From: Vibrio hyugaensis | GTDB lineage: Bacteria > Pseudomonadota > Gammaproteobacteria > Enterobacterales > Vibrionaceae | Reading direction: 5' to 3' | Length of the DNA stretch: 64,000 nt | Assembly (NCBI RefSeq): GCF_002906655.1 | Contig: NZ_CP025794.1 | Location: forward strand, 124,001-188,000 | Shown: positions 8,319-17,102 of the stretch, one piece after another | Layout: every line of letters begins with the position of its first letter | How positions within the stretch are numbered: position 1 is the first letter of the stretch | Notes under the pieces: generated by a model | The model's database searches: none | The model's input: the letters and a program-made list of their open reading frames with translations, nothing else | Told to the model about the DNA's origin: nothing | Made by a program: the position numbers and the translations under genes

Positions 8319-9185
8319 ATGACACCTCAAGAAAGCAGTGAAAAAGAGATATCGAGAGCATTTAAAAAGTTCTATAGATTTTGTGCCTCATCTGATGCCG
8401 ATGATCTAAAGGACTTACTTGCTGTTTTGTGCAGTTCATTCGAAAAAATAGAAACGTTAACAGGTGTCAAATTCAAAGATAATCGTCGCTTTATTGCCAT
8501 GAAAGCGCTCCGGAACTTTTCCACACATGAATCTGAACTTTTAAATAGCAGTAATGCATTATCAATACAAGGTACTACGAGAACATTTTCTGATGTTCAA
8601 CTTTTATGTTTAATACCTCAAGATACTTTAACTTATGTTTTGAACAATCTTCGTTCTCAATTTACAAAGGATTGTATCAACGAAAGCGTGATTGCTTATA
8701 AAGAGTTTGTTGATATCTACCCTTCGATATTTAATTTAGTTGTAGATTTGTACTTTCTTACTGTTAAACATTCTCTTAATATCGATGGCGATGGATTTTT
8801 ATCAATCTCAAACTCGATTAAATTTGAGAAAGAGAATGGCTACTCACACTATATTCGAGGCAGAATTATCATGCTTGATGGTAGTGATATTAATATTTTC
8901 CTCAAAGAATCAATGATTGATATTAGTCAGAGAGTAGAAGAACAAAATGCTTTACCAGTCTGTGAGGATGGTTTGTTTAATGGTGTTGCAGCTTACGAGA
9001 ACTCACCTAGTGAGCAGGTTAAGTTAATGCGCACAGATGACAAACGGTACATTCTAGACTCACTACTCGACACCGATGCTATATCAATAGAAAAAGATGC
9101 TTCAGGTAAAAATGTCGGTTATATGAATAGGGAGCTTCATCCTATCGAAGTAGCAATTGCACAAGAGTACTTGGAATCAATTTAG
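8319..9185 (+). CDS. Uncharacterised protein with a HEPN-like RX4H motif
   Basis: 288 residues, no signal peptide or membrane span. Near the N-terminus, MKALRNFSTHESEL contains R65-N-F-S-T-H70, which fits the RX4-6H motif of HEPN nucleases and sits in a mostly helical stretch. The C-terminal part reads YMNRELHPIEVAIAQEYLES. No Pfam family is recognised. HEPN proteins usually cut RNA in defence or toxin systems, so this role is possible but inferred from one motif. ATG preceded by AAATAGGA. Alone in its cassette. Confidence 0.75.
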   Translation: MTPQESSEKEISRAFKKFYRFCASSDADDLKDLLAVLCSSFEKIETLTGVKFKDNRRFIAMKALRNFSTHESELLNSSNALSIQGTTRTFSDVQLLCLIPQDTLTYVLNNLRSQFTKDCINESVIAYKEFVDIYPSIFNLVVDLYFLTVKHSLNIDGDGFLSISNSIKFEKENGYSHYIRGRIIMLDGSDINIFLKESMIDISQRVEEQNALPVCEDGLFNGVAAYENSPSEQVKLMRTDDKRYILDSLLDTDAISIEKDASGKNVGYMNRELHPIEVAIAQEYLESI

Positions 9186-9193
9186 TACGCACT

Positions 9194-9284
9194 TAACAAA
9201 GCATTTAAGAGTGATTCGCAACGCTTGGCATTTTCGCTTCGCTCAAGTATAGCCAAACGTCACTCACACCTTAATGCGGCGTTA
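9194..9284 (+). repeat. attC site, short type
   Basis: 91 bp. Arms GCATTTAAG / CTTAATGCGG pair. Confidence 0.95.
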
Positions 9285-9308
9285 TGTTTACAATTGAGTT
9301 TTTACTAA

Positions 9309-10019
9309 ATGATTGAATTAAAATATAAAATCACTATTGCTGGTATTGTGGTGACATCAATTGCAGTACCTTTAGTCAAGTTTATCTATTCAAAATATAT
9401 TGAAAATAGGCGCTCAGTTTTCTTTGATGAATTTGACAAAGCATTTGTGAATTTGAATGATCAACTGGCAATAGCGAATATCCTGAATTCCAAAGGGAAG
9501 CTTTCGAGCAAAAGGTTATGTTATGCTCACGAAGTCATGTTTCGCCAAGCACAATTTCGTTCTGGCTCATATCGTGAGTCGGATGTTGAAATTGTAATGC
9601 CTCAGAAGAATGTTGAAAGAGAGTTTATCGGAACAACCCTAGACTTGAGGCAGATAAGTAAGTTTACAAAAGGTTCAAAGCCACTATACAAGAAAGAGAT
9701 ATCAGTAGCCTTAGATAAAACATGTCGTATGTGGAATCGTTGGGTGAAGAAGAAATCACGCTTAAATGAGAAATCAAAAATAGATTTAGTTTCTAGGTTT
9801 CACACATATTTCATGATTATTCATCCATTTGAGGATGGAAATGGTCGGTTGGGACGGAGGCTGTTAAACGAGCAACTTACGTTCCTTTTTGACACACATA
9901 CAGAATTTTCACCGGATAAAGGTGAATATTACTCAGCTGTAAATAAAGCATCTGAAGGTGATGAAAGTGCTTTAAGAAAACTAATTTCATCGGCAGTTTC
10001 GACTAAGGAAGAGGAGTAA
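9309..10019 (+). CDS. Fic domain protein with an N-terminal membrane anchor
   Basis: 236 residues. The catalytic Fic loop HPFEDGNGRLGRR begins at His172 and matches HPFxxGNGRxxR in full, so nucleotide transfer (usually AMP from ATP onto a protein hydroxyl) should be possible. FRSGSYRESDVEI (about 90) fits the conserved GxYR...V segment that precedes Fic cores. Residues about 7-26 form one hydrophobic span, which would tether the enzyme to the inner membrane. I do not see a clear inhibitory S/TxxxE helix, nor a separate antitoxin gene in the cassette. The start has little ribosome binding site. Target unknown. Confidence 0.9.
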   Translation: MIELKYKITIAGIVVTSIAVPLVKFIYSKYIENRRSVFFDEFDKAFVNLNDQLAIANILNSKGKLSSKRLCYAHEVMFRQAQFRSGSYRESDVEIVMPQKNVEREFIGTTLDLRQISKFTKGSKPLYKKEISVALDKTCRMWNRWVKKKSRLNEKSKIDLVSRFHTYFMIIHPFEDGNGRLGRRLLNEQLTFLFDTHTEFSPDKGEYYSAVNKASEGDESALRKLISSAVSTKEEE

Positions 10020-10022
10020 ACA

Positions 10023-10142
10023 TAACAATCTGTTTAAGAGTGATTCGCAACGCTTGGCATTTTTGCTATGCGTTGCGTTTTGTGTTTAAGGTGGTTTGCG
10101 GGAGCTTCGGTATTGCGTTGCTCACACCTTAACAGGGCGTTA
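10023..10142 (+). repeat. attC site
   Basis: 120 bp. Arms CTGTTTAAG / CTTAACAGG pair; begins TAACAATC rather than TAACAAAC. Confidence 0.95.
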
Positions 10143-10158
10143 TGTTCTAAGGTGAAAA

Positions 10159-10473
10159 ATGAGAAATCAAGGAATGATATTAGTAGCTTCCATCTTTTCT
10201 ATTGTTCAAGCGTATCTGGCGTACTTGCTTCATAATGACCTGATTTCAATGGAAATATTCCAATGGATAGTTTCAGTAGTATATATCTCTTTGTATTTCG
10301 TTCTTTTGTTAATTGGCGGCTTACTAGAGGCTACCGTTGGGTTGAACCTTCTCAAAGGTGGGGTGGCTTTTCCATATCTGCATGACGCTTTATGGATAGT
10401 CGCTAGCATAATATTACTACCCTTGAATTTGTGGCTTTTGAAGTTAGGTGCACGTTGTAAATTACGAACATAA
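10159..10473 (+). CDS. Membrane protein, three predicted spans
   Basis: 104 residues, strongly hydrophobic: spans at about 6-24, 34-58 and 78-97, ending with a basic tail (KLGARCKLRT). The ATG follows CTAAGGTGAAAA. The stop codon overlaps the attC. No family recognised. Confidence 0.8.
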   Translation: MRNQGMILVASIFSIVQAYLAYLLHNDLISMEIFQWIVSVVYISLYFVLLLIGGLLEATVGLNLLKGGVAFPYLHDALWIVASIILLPLNLWLLKLGARCKLRT

Positions 10474-10590
10474 CAAAGCGTTTAAGACAGATTCGCAACG
10501 CTCGGCATTTTCGGTTTGATTCGGCTTTAGTGTGTACGGCACAATGGTTTAAGTCGGCGGCGGCGTTGCTCACTACTTAACGCGGCGTTA
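10471..10590 (+). repeat. attC site
   Basis: 120 bp. Arms GCGTTTAAG / CTTAACGCGG pair. Confidence 0.95.
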
Positions 10591-10606
10591 GCTGTTTAAG
10601 GAAAAA

Positions 10607-11014
10607 ATGAGAAAATACGATAAGCCGCTATTCTGGCTGTATATAAAAACAAGAGACTCGTTGTTGTCATCTTTTAAGGGCTTTCTGGGATTGCTTTTAG
10701 TGTTGTTCGGGGCAGCAGTAGTTTTAGGTAATGAATCCCCCGAGAATGTCTGGATTTCGGTGGGAATCATTTTACTAGTATCTAGTCTTCCAGTCTCAAT
10801 GGGCCTGATGATGGTAAAGCTCAAATTTAAGAGTTTTGCTGGATCAATACCTACAGAAGAACTAGCGTATTTTTTACAGCACGATGAAGGTGCAAACTTA
10901 GATAAAGCTGCGAGAGGTTTATTTTCGTTATGCCTATCTTTTATGATTTACCTTTGGTTTACGATGGTAGCTATCGCAGTACTCGGTATGTTGGGAGCAA
11001 AGCTCGTGTTGTAA
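10607..11014 (+). CDS. Membrane protein, three predicted spans
   Basis: 135 residues. Hydrophobic spans at about 24-42 (FKGFLGLLLVLFGAAVVLG), 50-70 and 108-131, with a polar loop between the second and third (KFKSFAGSIPTEELAYFLQHDEGANLDKAARG). ATG after AAGGAAAAA. Alone in its cassette; no family recognised. Confidence 0.8.
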   Translation: MRKYDKPLFWLYIKTRDSLLSSFKGFLGLLLVLFGAAVVLGNESPENVWISVGIILLVSSLPVSMGLMMVKLKFKSFAGSIPTEELAYFLQHDEGANLDKAARGLFSLCLSFMIYLWFTMVAIAVLGMLGAKLVL

Positions 11015-11022
11015 AACACAGC

Positions 11023-11142
11023 TAACAAACTGTTTAAGAGGGATTCGCAACGCGTGGCATTTTTACTATGCGTTAGTTTTAGTGGTTAAGGTGGTATGCG
11101 GTAGCATTGGTATTGCGTTGCTCACCCCTTAACAGGGCGTTA
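11023..11142 (+). repeat. attC site
   Basis: 120 bp. Arms CTGTTTAAG / CTTAACAGG pair. Confidence 0.95.
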
Positions 11143-11249
11143 TGCAACACGAACATTTCGAATTTCGTCCCTATTCACACATATGCTACAAGTTTTAACT
11201 TTCTACTGTTGTAAGATGTGCTTCATTATTCATATGGAGGAAGTTAAAC

Positions 11250-11702
11250 ATGGAAAAGTGTCCAGCAATCGTCGGTGTTGTTTTCGATGATAAAAGCTTA
11301 GCCGCGATAGACAGAATAAATGAGCTACATGAATTGGAGAAAAGTGCGCAATTCTTTATCTCACTTGGAAACTTAATTAATATCTTTGGTGGAAATGTAG
11401 TCAAAGGAGCAGGGAGTAGTGGTGTAACCAAAGCTATCTCTGCAATTCCAGCAAGCGATACTATGCATAAAGCACGAGATGTTAGTATCGCAGTCGGTAG
11501 AGGTGTTTCTTCTGATGCAGGACAAACTGCGTGGAATATAACTCAAGCAAACTGGGAGTATTACTTCAAATCCTACAGCGCTCTTACCGTTATTAAGCTT
11601 AGACAAATTGAAAACATTGCTACGGAACAAGCCTTAGAGCATGTAACAGACAGAAAGCAGTACAGGTTTTGGAAAGCTATATCTGATGGGTGTAAATTAT
11701 GA
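11250..11702 (+). CDS. First gene of a two-gene cassette, unknown function
   Basis: 150 residues, no signal peptide. The centre is small-residue rich (GGNVVKGAGSSGVTKAISAIPAS; SIAVGRGVSSDAGQ), which could be an amphipathic, membrane-inserting segment, flanked by charged helical ends. A long leader (about 110 bases from the attC) and a strong ribosome binding site (TGGAGGAAG) suggest the cassette may carry its own promoter. Its stop overlaps the next start (ATGA), so translation is probably coupled. The pairing with a secreted partner recalls toxin/immunity or transport pairs, but no family is recognised. Confidence 0.75.
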   Translation: MEKCPAIVGVVFDDKSLAAIDRINELHELEKSAQFFISLGNLINIFGGNVVKGAGSSGVTKAISAIPASDTMHKARDVSIAVGRGVSSDAGQTAWNITQANWEYYFKSYSALTVIKLRQIENIATEQALEHVTDRKQYRFWKAISDGCKL

Positions 11703-12187
11703 GAATAGCTCTTACATTTTTTTTGATGGTATTTTCAATTATTTCCAATGCAGGTCAAAGTGTTGAAGATAAGCTATTCACTGACTTAAATAATTCAATA
11801 GATGCTTTGGGCTCTCGTATAGCCGTTTGTAGTAAGATCTCAACGAAAAATAAACCCGATGAAGAGACCTTAAAATTTGCAAAGCAAAGACTTGAGGAAC
11901 TTACTCCGGTATTAGCTCATATTAATTATTTAGCTATTGAACGCTGTAGTTTTAGCGAGAAAAAAGAATTGGCGTACAGTATGCTTATTGCAAAAAACAA
12001 TGCTAAGCGTCAGAGCACTTTGGAATTAGTTGAAGCGACGGAGAAGATTACATTTCCATTTAATACAGAGTCGCAAGCTAAATTTGATGCTTTAAGTGGG
12101 GAAATCAAAACGTTTTTAACAAACAGCAGTTTTTTCAGTAAGCCATTTGACGTATTAGCATTCTACGAATCGGTTGCTGACATGTAA
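11699..12187 (+). CDS. Secreted or periplasmic protein, second gene of a two-gene cassette
   Basis: 162 residues with a clear signal peptide (MRIALTFFLMVFSIISNAG, cleavage likely after SNA). The mature part is helical and charged and holds two cysteines (VCSKIS and ERCSFSE) that could form a disulfide. It overlaps the upstream gene by four bases. Conserved operon layout inside one cassette implies the two proteins work together. No family recognised. Confidence 0.75.
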   Translation: MRIALTFFLMVFSIISNAGQSVEDKLFTDLNNSIDALGSRIAVCSKISTKNKPDEETLKFAKQRLEELTPVLAHINYLAIERCSFSEKKELAYSMLIAKNNAKRQSTLELVEATEKITFPFNTESQAKFDALSGEIKTFLTNSSFFSKPFDVLAFYESVADM

Positions 12188-12195
12188 GTGTTGTA

Positions 12196-12318
12196 TAACA
12201 AAGCATTTAAGAGTGATTCCCAACGCTTGGCATTTTTCATTCCATCGTTGGGTTTTGTGTTTACGGTGGCAAGGTTTAGGTTAGGTGGCAGCGTTGCTCA
12301 CACCTTAATGCGGCGTTA
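12196..12318 (+). repeat. attC site
   Basis: 123 bp. Arms GCATTTAAG / CTTAATGCGG pair; centre TTCATTCCATCGTTGGG shared with the site at 37578. Confidence 0.95.
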
Positions 12319-12353
12319 TGTAACACCAGCACTCGGATATTAAGGAAGATTTG

Positions 12354-12989
12354 ATGGTTAGACATATTATTGTTCTTCTTACGTTAATCACAACTAGCTT
12401 TGCAAGTAACTCAAGTCAGTTAACATCCGAGATTTTTAGTGAGGTACTCAACACGACTGCCTATGAACTGCATGACAACTTAGAGAGGCTTGAAAAAGAA
12501 GATAGCTGTGAAGCTAATTACATTAAGGGTATGTTCTACTTTCGTGGAATTGTGTTTGAACCTGATTTGGATTTAGCCATTAAACACCTAACAAATGCTG
12601 GTGAATGTGGAAACATTTACGCAGTAAGACAGCTTGTATCCCACTATTTTTCAACGTTACCTAACTCAAGAAATGCTTTGCTTAAATGGTATAAAACAGG
12701 TGAGGCATTAAATGATCCGATCACCATCGGAAATTATGCTTATTTCCTATACGGTGAGGGTAACTACGACCGAGCACAGGTAATAAGCCTCTTGAAACGA
12801 CGGCTCAGTTACACAAAAGCTTCGCTTGTTTTACCTCATTACACGCTCAGTCGAGTGTATGAAAAGACAGATAAGTGCAAGGGGCTTTATCATTTACAGC
12901 TAGCTCTAGAGAATGGTGGTGTAGAGTATGTAAACGAGTATATAGTTCGTTCCAAAGGCGTTGAGTGCACGGCGCATACTGTTGAGTAG
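12354..12989 (+). CDS. Secreted SEL1/TPR-like repeat protein
   Basis: 211 residues. Signal peptide MVRHIIVLLTLITTSFA, then helical repeats of the SEL1 type: ANYIKGMFYFRGIVFEPDLDLAIKHLTNAGECGN and following units (about 55-200). Such repeats bind partner proteins in the periplasm. Four or more cysteines in the mature part (DSCEAN, AGECGN, DKCKG, GVECT) may pair. A TTG one codon upstream is also in frame; the ATG is preferred because of AAGGAAGATTTG. Alone in its cassette. Confidence 0.8.
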   Translation: MVRHIIVLLTLITTSFASNSSQLTSEIFSEVLNTTAYELHDNLERLEKEDSCEANYIKGMFYFRGIVFEPDLDLAIKHLTNAGECGNIYAVRQLVSHYFSTLPNSRNALLKWYKTGEALNDPITIGNYAYFLYGEGNYDRAQVISLLKRRLSYTKASLVLPHYTLSRVYEKTDKCKGLYHLQLALENGGVEYVNEYIVRSKGVECTAHTVE

Positions 12990-12996
12990 TGCTACA

Positions 12997-13116
12997 TAAC
13001 AAACTGCTCAAGAGGGATTCGCAACGCGTGGCATTTTCACCATGCGTTGAATTTAGTGACTAAGGTGGTTTGCGGCAACATCGGCATTGCGTTGCTCACC
13101 CCTTAGCAGGGCGTTA
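12997..13116 (+). repeat. attC site
   Basis: 120 bp. Arms CTGCTCAAG / CTTAGCAGG pair. Confidence 0.95.
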
Positions 13117-13138
13117 GGCTACAAGGAGGAAGTATCCG

Positions 13139-13681
13139 ATGTTAGCGAAAGAATGGAAATCGGAAAATCTACTGTTTTCAGCATTTAATATCAATGAATC
13201 AAGTTTGGCGAAGTCAATATTCGATAGCAATCTGCCCGTTCAAGCATTTGATCCTACATTTAAAGATTGGTCGTTGGGTGAGTATGAGAAGCTAATTGGG
13301 TCTAGTGATCAGGCAAGCTCTTGTAGAGAAGTAGGTGCATTCTATTTTAGGAAAATTAGCACTCAAGACGGCACGATAATTGGCTATATTCAGCTCGAGT
13401 TAAATGCTCCTCATCTACATACTCTTTGGGTTCCGATGCTGTGTATCTTGCCCCAATACCAACAACGTGGCTTCGGAGCAGAGATCATAGAAAGTACAAT
13501 CAATGAAGCTCGTTCTTGTGCTGACATACAACGAGTTGGTTTAAATGTATATGCAGAAAACATCAAAGCTTTTAGGTTTTGGTTTAAACAAGGGTTTACG
13601 CAGCTAAAAGCATTTGAACCTGAATTTGAGTTTGGTAAAGAATACAATAGCTTAGTACTATATCGTGAGCTAGAAGCCTAA
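13139..13681 (+). CDS. GNAT family N-acetyltransferase
   Basis: 180 residues. The acetyl-CoA pyrophosphate loop is QYQQRGFGAEII (Q-x-x-G-x-G, about 103-114), preceded by the strand LWVPMLCILP and followed by VGLNVYAENIKAFRFWFKQGF, the usual GNAT motif B. The first 90 residues are an additional variable region. ATG after AGGAGGAAGTATCC. Substrate unknown; small-molecule or protein acetylation are both possible. Stop overlaps the attC. Confidence 0.87.
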   Translation: MLAKEWKSENLLFSAFNINESSLAKSIFDSNLPVQAFDPTFKDWSLGEYEKLIGSSDQASSCREVGAFYFRKISTQDGTIIGYIQLELNAPHLHTLWVPMLCILPQYQQRGFGAEIIESTINEARSCADIQRVGLNVYAENIKAFRFWFKQGFTQLKAFEPEFEFGKEYNSLVLYRELEA

Positions 13682-13798
13682 CAAACTGTTTAAGAGTGAT
13701 TCGCAACGCGTGGCATTTTTACTATGCGTTGAATTTAGTGTTTAAGGTGGTCTGCGGCAGCTTCGGTATTGCGTTGCTCACACCTTAACAGGGCGTTA
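13679..13798 (+). repeat. attC site
   Basis: 120 bp. Arms CTGTTTAAG / CTTAACAGG pair. Confidence 0.95.
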
Positions 13799-13816
13799 TG
13801 ATTAAGGAGAAGTTTG

Positions 13817-14515
13817 GTGGTTAGTGTGTATGTTCCAAGTGGTAAAGTTATTCTAAGTATGCTGTTTAATATTGCGGGAATAGCCTTTACTACAACTGAC
13901 TATAAAAGTTTCACATTTTTCGCTTTTGCTCTAGGCTTTGGGTTTGGAATTAAAGTTTTACTTCAATGGTTCATTCCTCTTTTCAGCAAAGTCTCTGAAA
14001 ATGGTTGGGTGAAAATATTACTATCCATAATTAGTGCTATCTTCTTAAGCACACTTTATGCGGTATCTAATCAAGTGATTAACGAATTATACAAAGTAGA
14101 ACCCGAAACTCTTTCTAACACCAGAATATTCGTTGGTCTATTGATTTCTCCCGGTGTCGCTTTTGTTTTTATTTTTTTTATACTAATTATTCTGGCATTA
14201 TATGAATTACTGTTTTCGAAACGAGATAGGTTTAGGGAAGGTGGATCATTTTCTCTAAATAATTGGTTTGTCTGGTACTGGTTCTTTTCGTTAATGGCTA
14301 TATCAAGTTGGTATTTTATTAAAAAAATTCCGATACACTATCAAAGTTCAATCGAACGTTACATCCCAGTTTTTACATACTATCTTGATGCGTTTGAATA
14401 TCATAACTGCCCCAATGCAGTTGACGGTAAATTACATGCACTCAAAAAAAATAAAGCATTAGTCCTAACTGAGGAGAGCAATGGCTACACGTTTAGAGTT
14501 GTTGAATGTACTTAA
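13817..14515 (+). CDS. Membrane protein, about five spans
   Basis: 232 residues. Hydrophobic segments at about 12-27, 33-56, 69-88, 107-132 and 152-170, then a 60-residue polar C-terminal domain (HYQSSIERYIPVFTYYLDAFEYHNC.. FRVVEC). No ATG fits; the GTG has TTAAGGAGAAG at good spacing, while a TTG one codon earlier is closer than usual to the same ribosome binding site. No family recognised. Confidence 0.75.
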   Translation: MVSVYVPSGKVILSMLFNIAGIAFTTTDYKSFTFFAFALGFGFGIKVLLQWFIPLFSKVSENGWVKILLSIISAIFLSTLYAVSNQVINELYKVEPETLSNTRIFVGLLISPGVAFVFIFFILIILALYELLFSKRDRFREGGSFSLNNWFVWYWFFSLMAISSWYFIKKIPIHYQSSIERYIPVFTYYLDAFEYHNCPNAVDGKLHALKKNKALVLTEESNGYTFRVVECT

Positions 14516-14518
14516 TCA

Positions 14519-14638
14519 TAACAAACTGTTTAAGAGTGATTCGCAACGCGTGGCATTTTCACTATGCGTTGTTTTAAGTGGTTAAGGTGGTATGTGGCAA
14601 CTTCGGTATTGCGTTGCTCACACCTTAACAGGGCGTTA
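14519..14638 (+). repeat. attC site
   Basis: 120 bp. Arms CTGTTTAAG / CTTAACAGG pair. Confidence 0.95.
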
Positions 14639-14677
14639 GTGTTTACATCAAAATTTACGCAAAAATAGGGTAGTTGT

Positions 14678-15028
14678 ATGAGCAAGTCTGTCTATATTGC
14701 TGGTAGTTTCAAAAATCTAGAAAAGATGCTGGCTATACGAGAAACTTTGGTCAATGCAGGTATTGAAACTACTATCTCTGAGCCTCTTCAAGCTAATGGT
14801 ATTGATGGTTGCTTGCAGCGCATTCGAGAAGCCGAAATTACCTACATTCTAAACTTTGGTGGTTATGTCGGAAAAAGTGTAGCAATGGATATTGGTTATG
14901 CTTTAGGTCTCGGCAAACCAGTTTATGCTCTCGAACCTATTGAAGATCCAGGCATCACTCACTTGCTAACACGTGTTGTCACACCAGATGACGTCATTGC
15001 TGAGCTCAGTGGAAATAGTAAAAACTAA
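14678..15028 (+). CDS. Nucleoside 2-deoxyribosyltransferase-like protein
   Basis: 116 residues. It begins with the fold's first strand (SVYIAGSFKN) and contains GKSVAMDIGYALGLGKPVYAL, the helix and strand that carry the base-binding site in nucleoside 2-deoxyribosyltransferase-like and related Rossmann proteins. The usual catalytic Glu would be expected in GxxxExGYA; here the matching position reads SVAMDIGYA, so Asp replaces Glu and activity is uncertain. ATG after ATAGGGTAG. Alone in its cassette. Confidence 0.75.
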   Translation: MSKSVYIAGSFKNLEKMLAIRETLVNAGIETTISEPLQANGIDGCLQRIREAEITYILNFGGYVGKSVAMDIGYALGLGKPVYALEPIEDPGITHLLTRVVTPDDVIAELSGNSKN

Positions 15029-15145
15029 CAAACTGTTTAAGAGTGATTCGCAACGCGTGGCATTTTTACTATGCGTTAGTTTTAGTGTTTAAGGTGGTAT
15101 GCGGGAGCTTCGGTATTGCGTTGCTCACACCTTAACAGGGCGTTA
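15026..15145 (+). repeat. attC site
   Basis: 120 bp. Arms CTGTTTAAG / CTTAACAGG pair; its last base opens an in-frame ATG. Confidence 0.95.
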
Positions 15146-15162
15146 TGCCTATAAGAGGAAAT

Positions 15163-15510
15163 ATGGATAGTAAATGGGAGTGTTTCGGGTGCGGGCATAG
15201 CAATGAACACTCATCATTGAAGTGTGAAAAGTGCGGGGCTTTAGGAAAAGAGCTTGCAAACAAACAGATGGCAAACCACCTATTAGGGAATGACAAAATG
15301 AAATCGGAGTTTGAATACTGCTGTGACAAATGTGGTTCAGAGTCATATGAGATTGGTGAGTTAAGAGCCAGTGGTGGATTTTGGAGTACATTATTCAATT
15401 ACAACAAACACCGTTTTTATTTCTTATCATGTAGTAGCTGCGGTCACACCGAGTTTTACAAACGAGGTCTAGGTACTGGACAAAAAATACTAGATTTTCT
15501 AGGTGGTTAG
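15163..15510 (+). CDS. Double zinc-ribbon protein (DUF2082-like)
   Basis: 115 residues. The N-terminus WECFGCGHSNEHSSLKCEKC has four cysteines spaced as in RanBP2-type fingers (CxxC..CxxC). The C-terminal 60 residues (CDKCGSESYEIGELRASGG .. SCSSCGHTEFYKRG) match the DUF2082 zinc-ribbon pattern, a family described as putative nucleic-acid-binding. An ATG in the attC (15145) is in frame, but AGAGGAAAT precedes the ATG chosen. The combination of two zinc modules suggests nucleic acid or protein binding. Confidence 0.8.
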   Translation: MDSKWECFGCGHSNEHSSLKCEKCGALGKELANKQMANHLLGNDKMKSEFEYCCDKCGSESYEIGELRASGGFWSTLFNYNKHRFYFLSCSSCGHTEFYKRGLGTGQKILDFLGG

Positions 15511-15518
15511 CATAGGCA

Positions 15519-15638
15519 TAACAAACTGTTCAAGAGGGATTCGCAACGCGTGGCATTTTCAATATGCGTTGATTTTAGTGATTAAGGTGATATGCGGCGG
15601 CTTTTGTATTGCGTTGCTCACCCCTTAACAGGGCGTTA
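15519..15638 (+). repeat. attC site
   Basis: 120 bp. Arms CTGTTCAAG / CTTAACAGG pair. Confidence 0.95.
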
Positions 15639-15656
15639 TGTGGTCGGAGAAAAATT

Positions 15657-16010
15657 ATGAATCCATCTGCATTACTTGTTCATGTTCCAGATGTAGCGAA
15701 AGGGCTTGAATGGTACAAGAAAGCTTTTCCAGAAGCCGTTCCGGTTTACCATCCTGACTTTGACTTCACAGCGCTTGATCTAAATGGTTTCTCACTAGAA
15801 ATAGTCAAAGCAGATAAAAAGGTTGGTGCTGGTAAAAGTGGCACAGTTGTTTACTGGTCAGTAGATAATTTATGTGTTGCTCTGGCTCATTTTGAAGAAC
15901 TCGGTGCGTGCCTTTATCGTGGACCAATGGAAATTGAAGATGGTCTTTCAATGTGCCAAGTTGAGGATCCATTTGGAAACTTAATAGGACTACGTGGGAA
16001 AACCACATAA
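15657..16010 (+). CDS. VOC (glyoxalase/bleomycin-resistance) family protein
   Basis: 117 residues, a single VOC domain: LLVHVPDVAKGLEWYKKAFPEA at the start, FDFTALDLNGFSLEIVKADK in the middle and CQVEDPFGNLIGLRG at the end, the last being the typical metal-site strand. Family members isomerise small molecules or bind drugs such as bleomycin and fosfomycin; the substrate cannot be told. Frames extending into the attC were rejected because TCGGAGAAAAATT precedes this ATG. Stop overlaps the attC. Confidence 0.87.
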   Translation: MNPSALLVHVPDVAKGLEWYKKAFPEAVPVYHPDFDFTALDLNGFSLEIVKADKKVGAGKSGTVVYWSVDNLCVALAHFEELGACLYRGPMEIEDGLSMCQVEDPFGNLIGLRGKTT

Positions 16011-16127
16011 CAAATTGTTCAAGAGGGATTCGCAACGCGTGGCATTTTTACTATGCGTTAGTTTTAGTGTTTAAGGTGGTATGCGGCGGCATCGGTATTG
16101 CGTTGCTCACCCCTTAACAAGGCGTTA
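16008..16127 (+). repeat. attC site
   Basis: 120 bp. Arms TTGTTCAAG / CTTAACAAGG pair. Confidence 0.95.
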
Positions 16128-16554
16128 GTACGGGGTTGACATCAAAGGTCATAAATTTCGGTGTTGATCTGTTTTGGCGCTCGTCTTTACACCTTTCAGT
16201 TTGTACCTTTCACGTTCTTTCCGGTGGCACTATATGCGGAGTGTTCGCTTTGAATTCACCGTTTACGGTTTCTAACTCTTAACCTATTTCTTTGGTGTTT
16301 CTCCATTTTTGTGGCGGCTTCTGAGTGAGCCTTTGTTACCTTTGGTGCTGCCGTCGGAGTGCGAGGAACGAATCCTTTTCTAATTTGAAGTGAGTGAAAG
16401 TAGGGGAGTTAAGTGCATTTTTCTTCTAGCCAACTTTCGTCTCTCAATGGTGGTAAAGTTTTGTAGCTGCCCGTCTCACTTCAGTGTTCAAAGCCTTTCA
16501 TATCATCTCAGTTTTCAATATCTTGGAGCGCATAAATAGAAGTAGCGCATGTAC
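16125..16554. other. Family A cassette, copy 4
   Basis: Minus-strand tail in frame with several substitutions (GFVPRTPTAAPKVTKAHSEAATKMEK..). Begins TACGGGGTTGACATC. Directly followed by another family A copy. No supported gene. Confidence 0.7.
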
Positions 16555-16674
16555 TAACAAATTGCTTAAGAGTGATTCGTAACGCGTGGCATTTTTACTT
16601 TGCGGTGGCTTATGTGATTAAGGCGCTGTGCGGTAGCTTTTGTATTGCGTTACTCACACCTTAGCAAGGCGTTA
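16555..16674 (+). repeat. attC site
   Basis: 120 bp. Arms TTGCTTAAG / CTTAGCAAGG pair; family A type. Confidence 0.95.
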
Positions 16675-17102
16675 GTACGGGTTTGACATCAAAGGTCATA
16701 AGTTTTGGTGTTTATCTGTTTTGGCGCTCGTCTTTACACCTTTCAGTTTGTACCTTTCACGTTCTTTCCGGTGGCACTATATGCGGAGTGTTTGCTTTGA
16801 TTTTACCGTTTACGGTTTCTAACTCTTAGCCTATTTCTTTGGCGCTTCTTCTCTTTCGCGTTGTTTTCTAAGTGAATCTTGTTTTTCCTTGGGGGCTGTC
16901 GTCGGAGTGCGAGGACCGAATCCTTTTCTAATTTGAAGGCAGTGAAATTCGTGGAATTCTGTGCGTTTTTCTTCTAGCCAACTTTCGTCTCTCAATGACG
17001 GTAAAGTTTTGCAGCTGTCCGTCTCACTTCAGTGTTCAAGTCCTTTCATATCATCTCAATTTTCAATATCTTGGAGCGCATAAATAAAAGTAGCGCATGT
17101 AC
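16672..17102. other. Family A cassette, copy 5 (tandem with copy 4)
   Basis: The only copy in which the minus-strand basic frame is shifted, by one extra base near 16890 (CCTTGGGGGCTGTC), and then stopped. Sits head to tail with copy 4, the only place where two cassettes of one family are adjacent. Confidence 0.7.
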
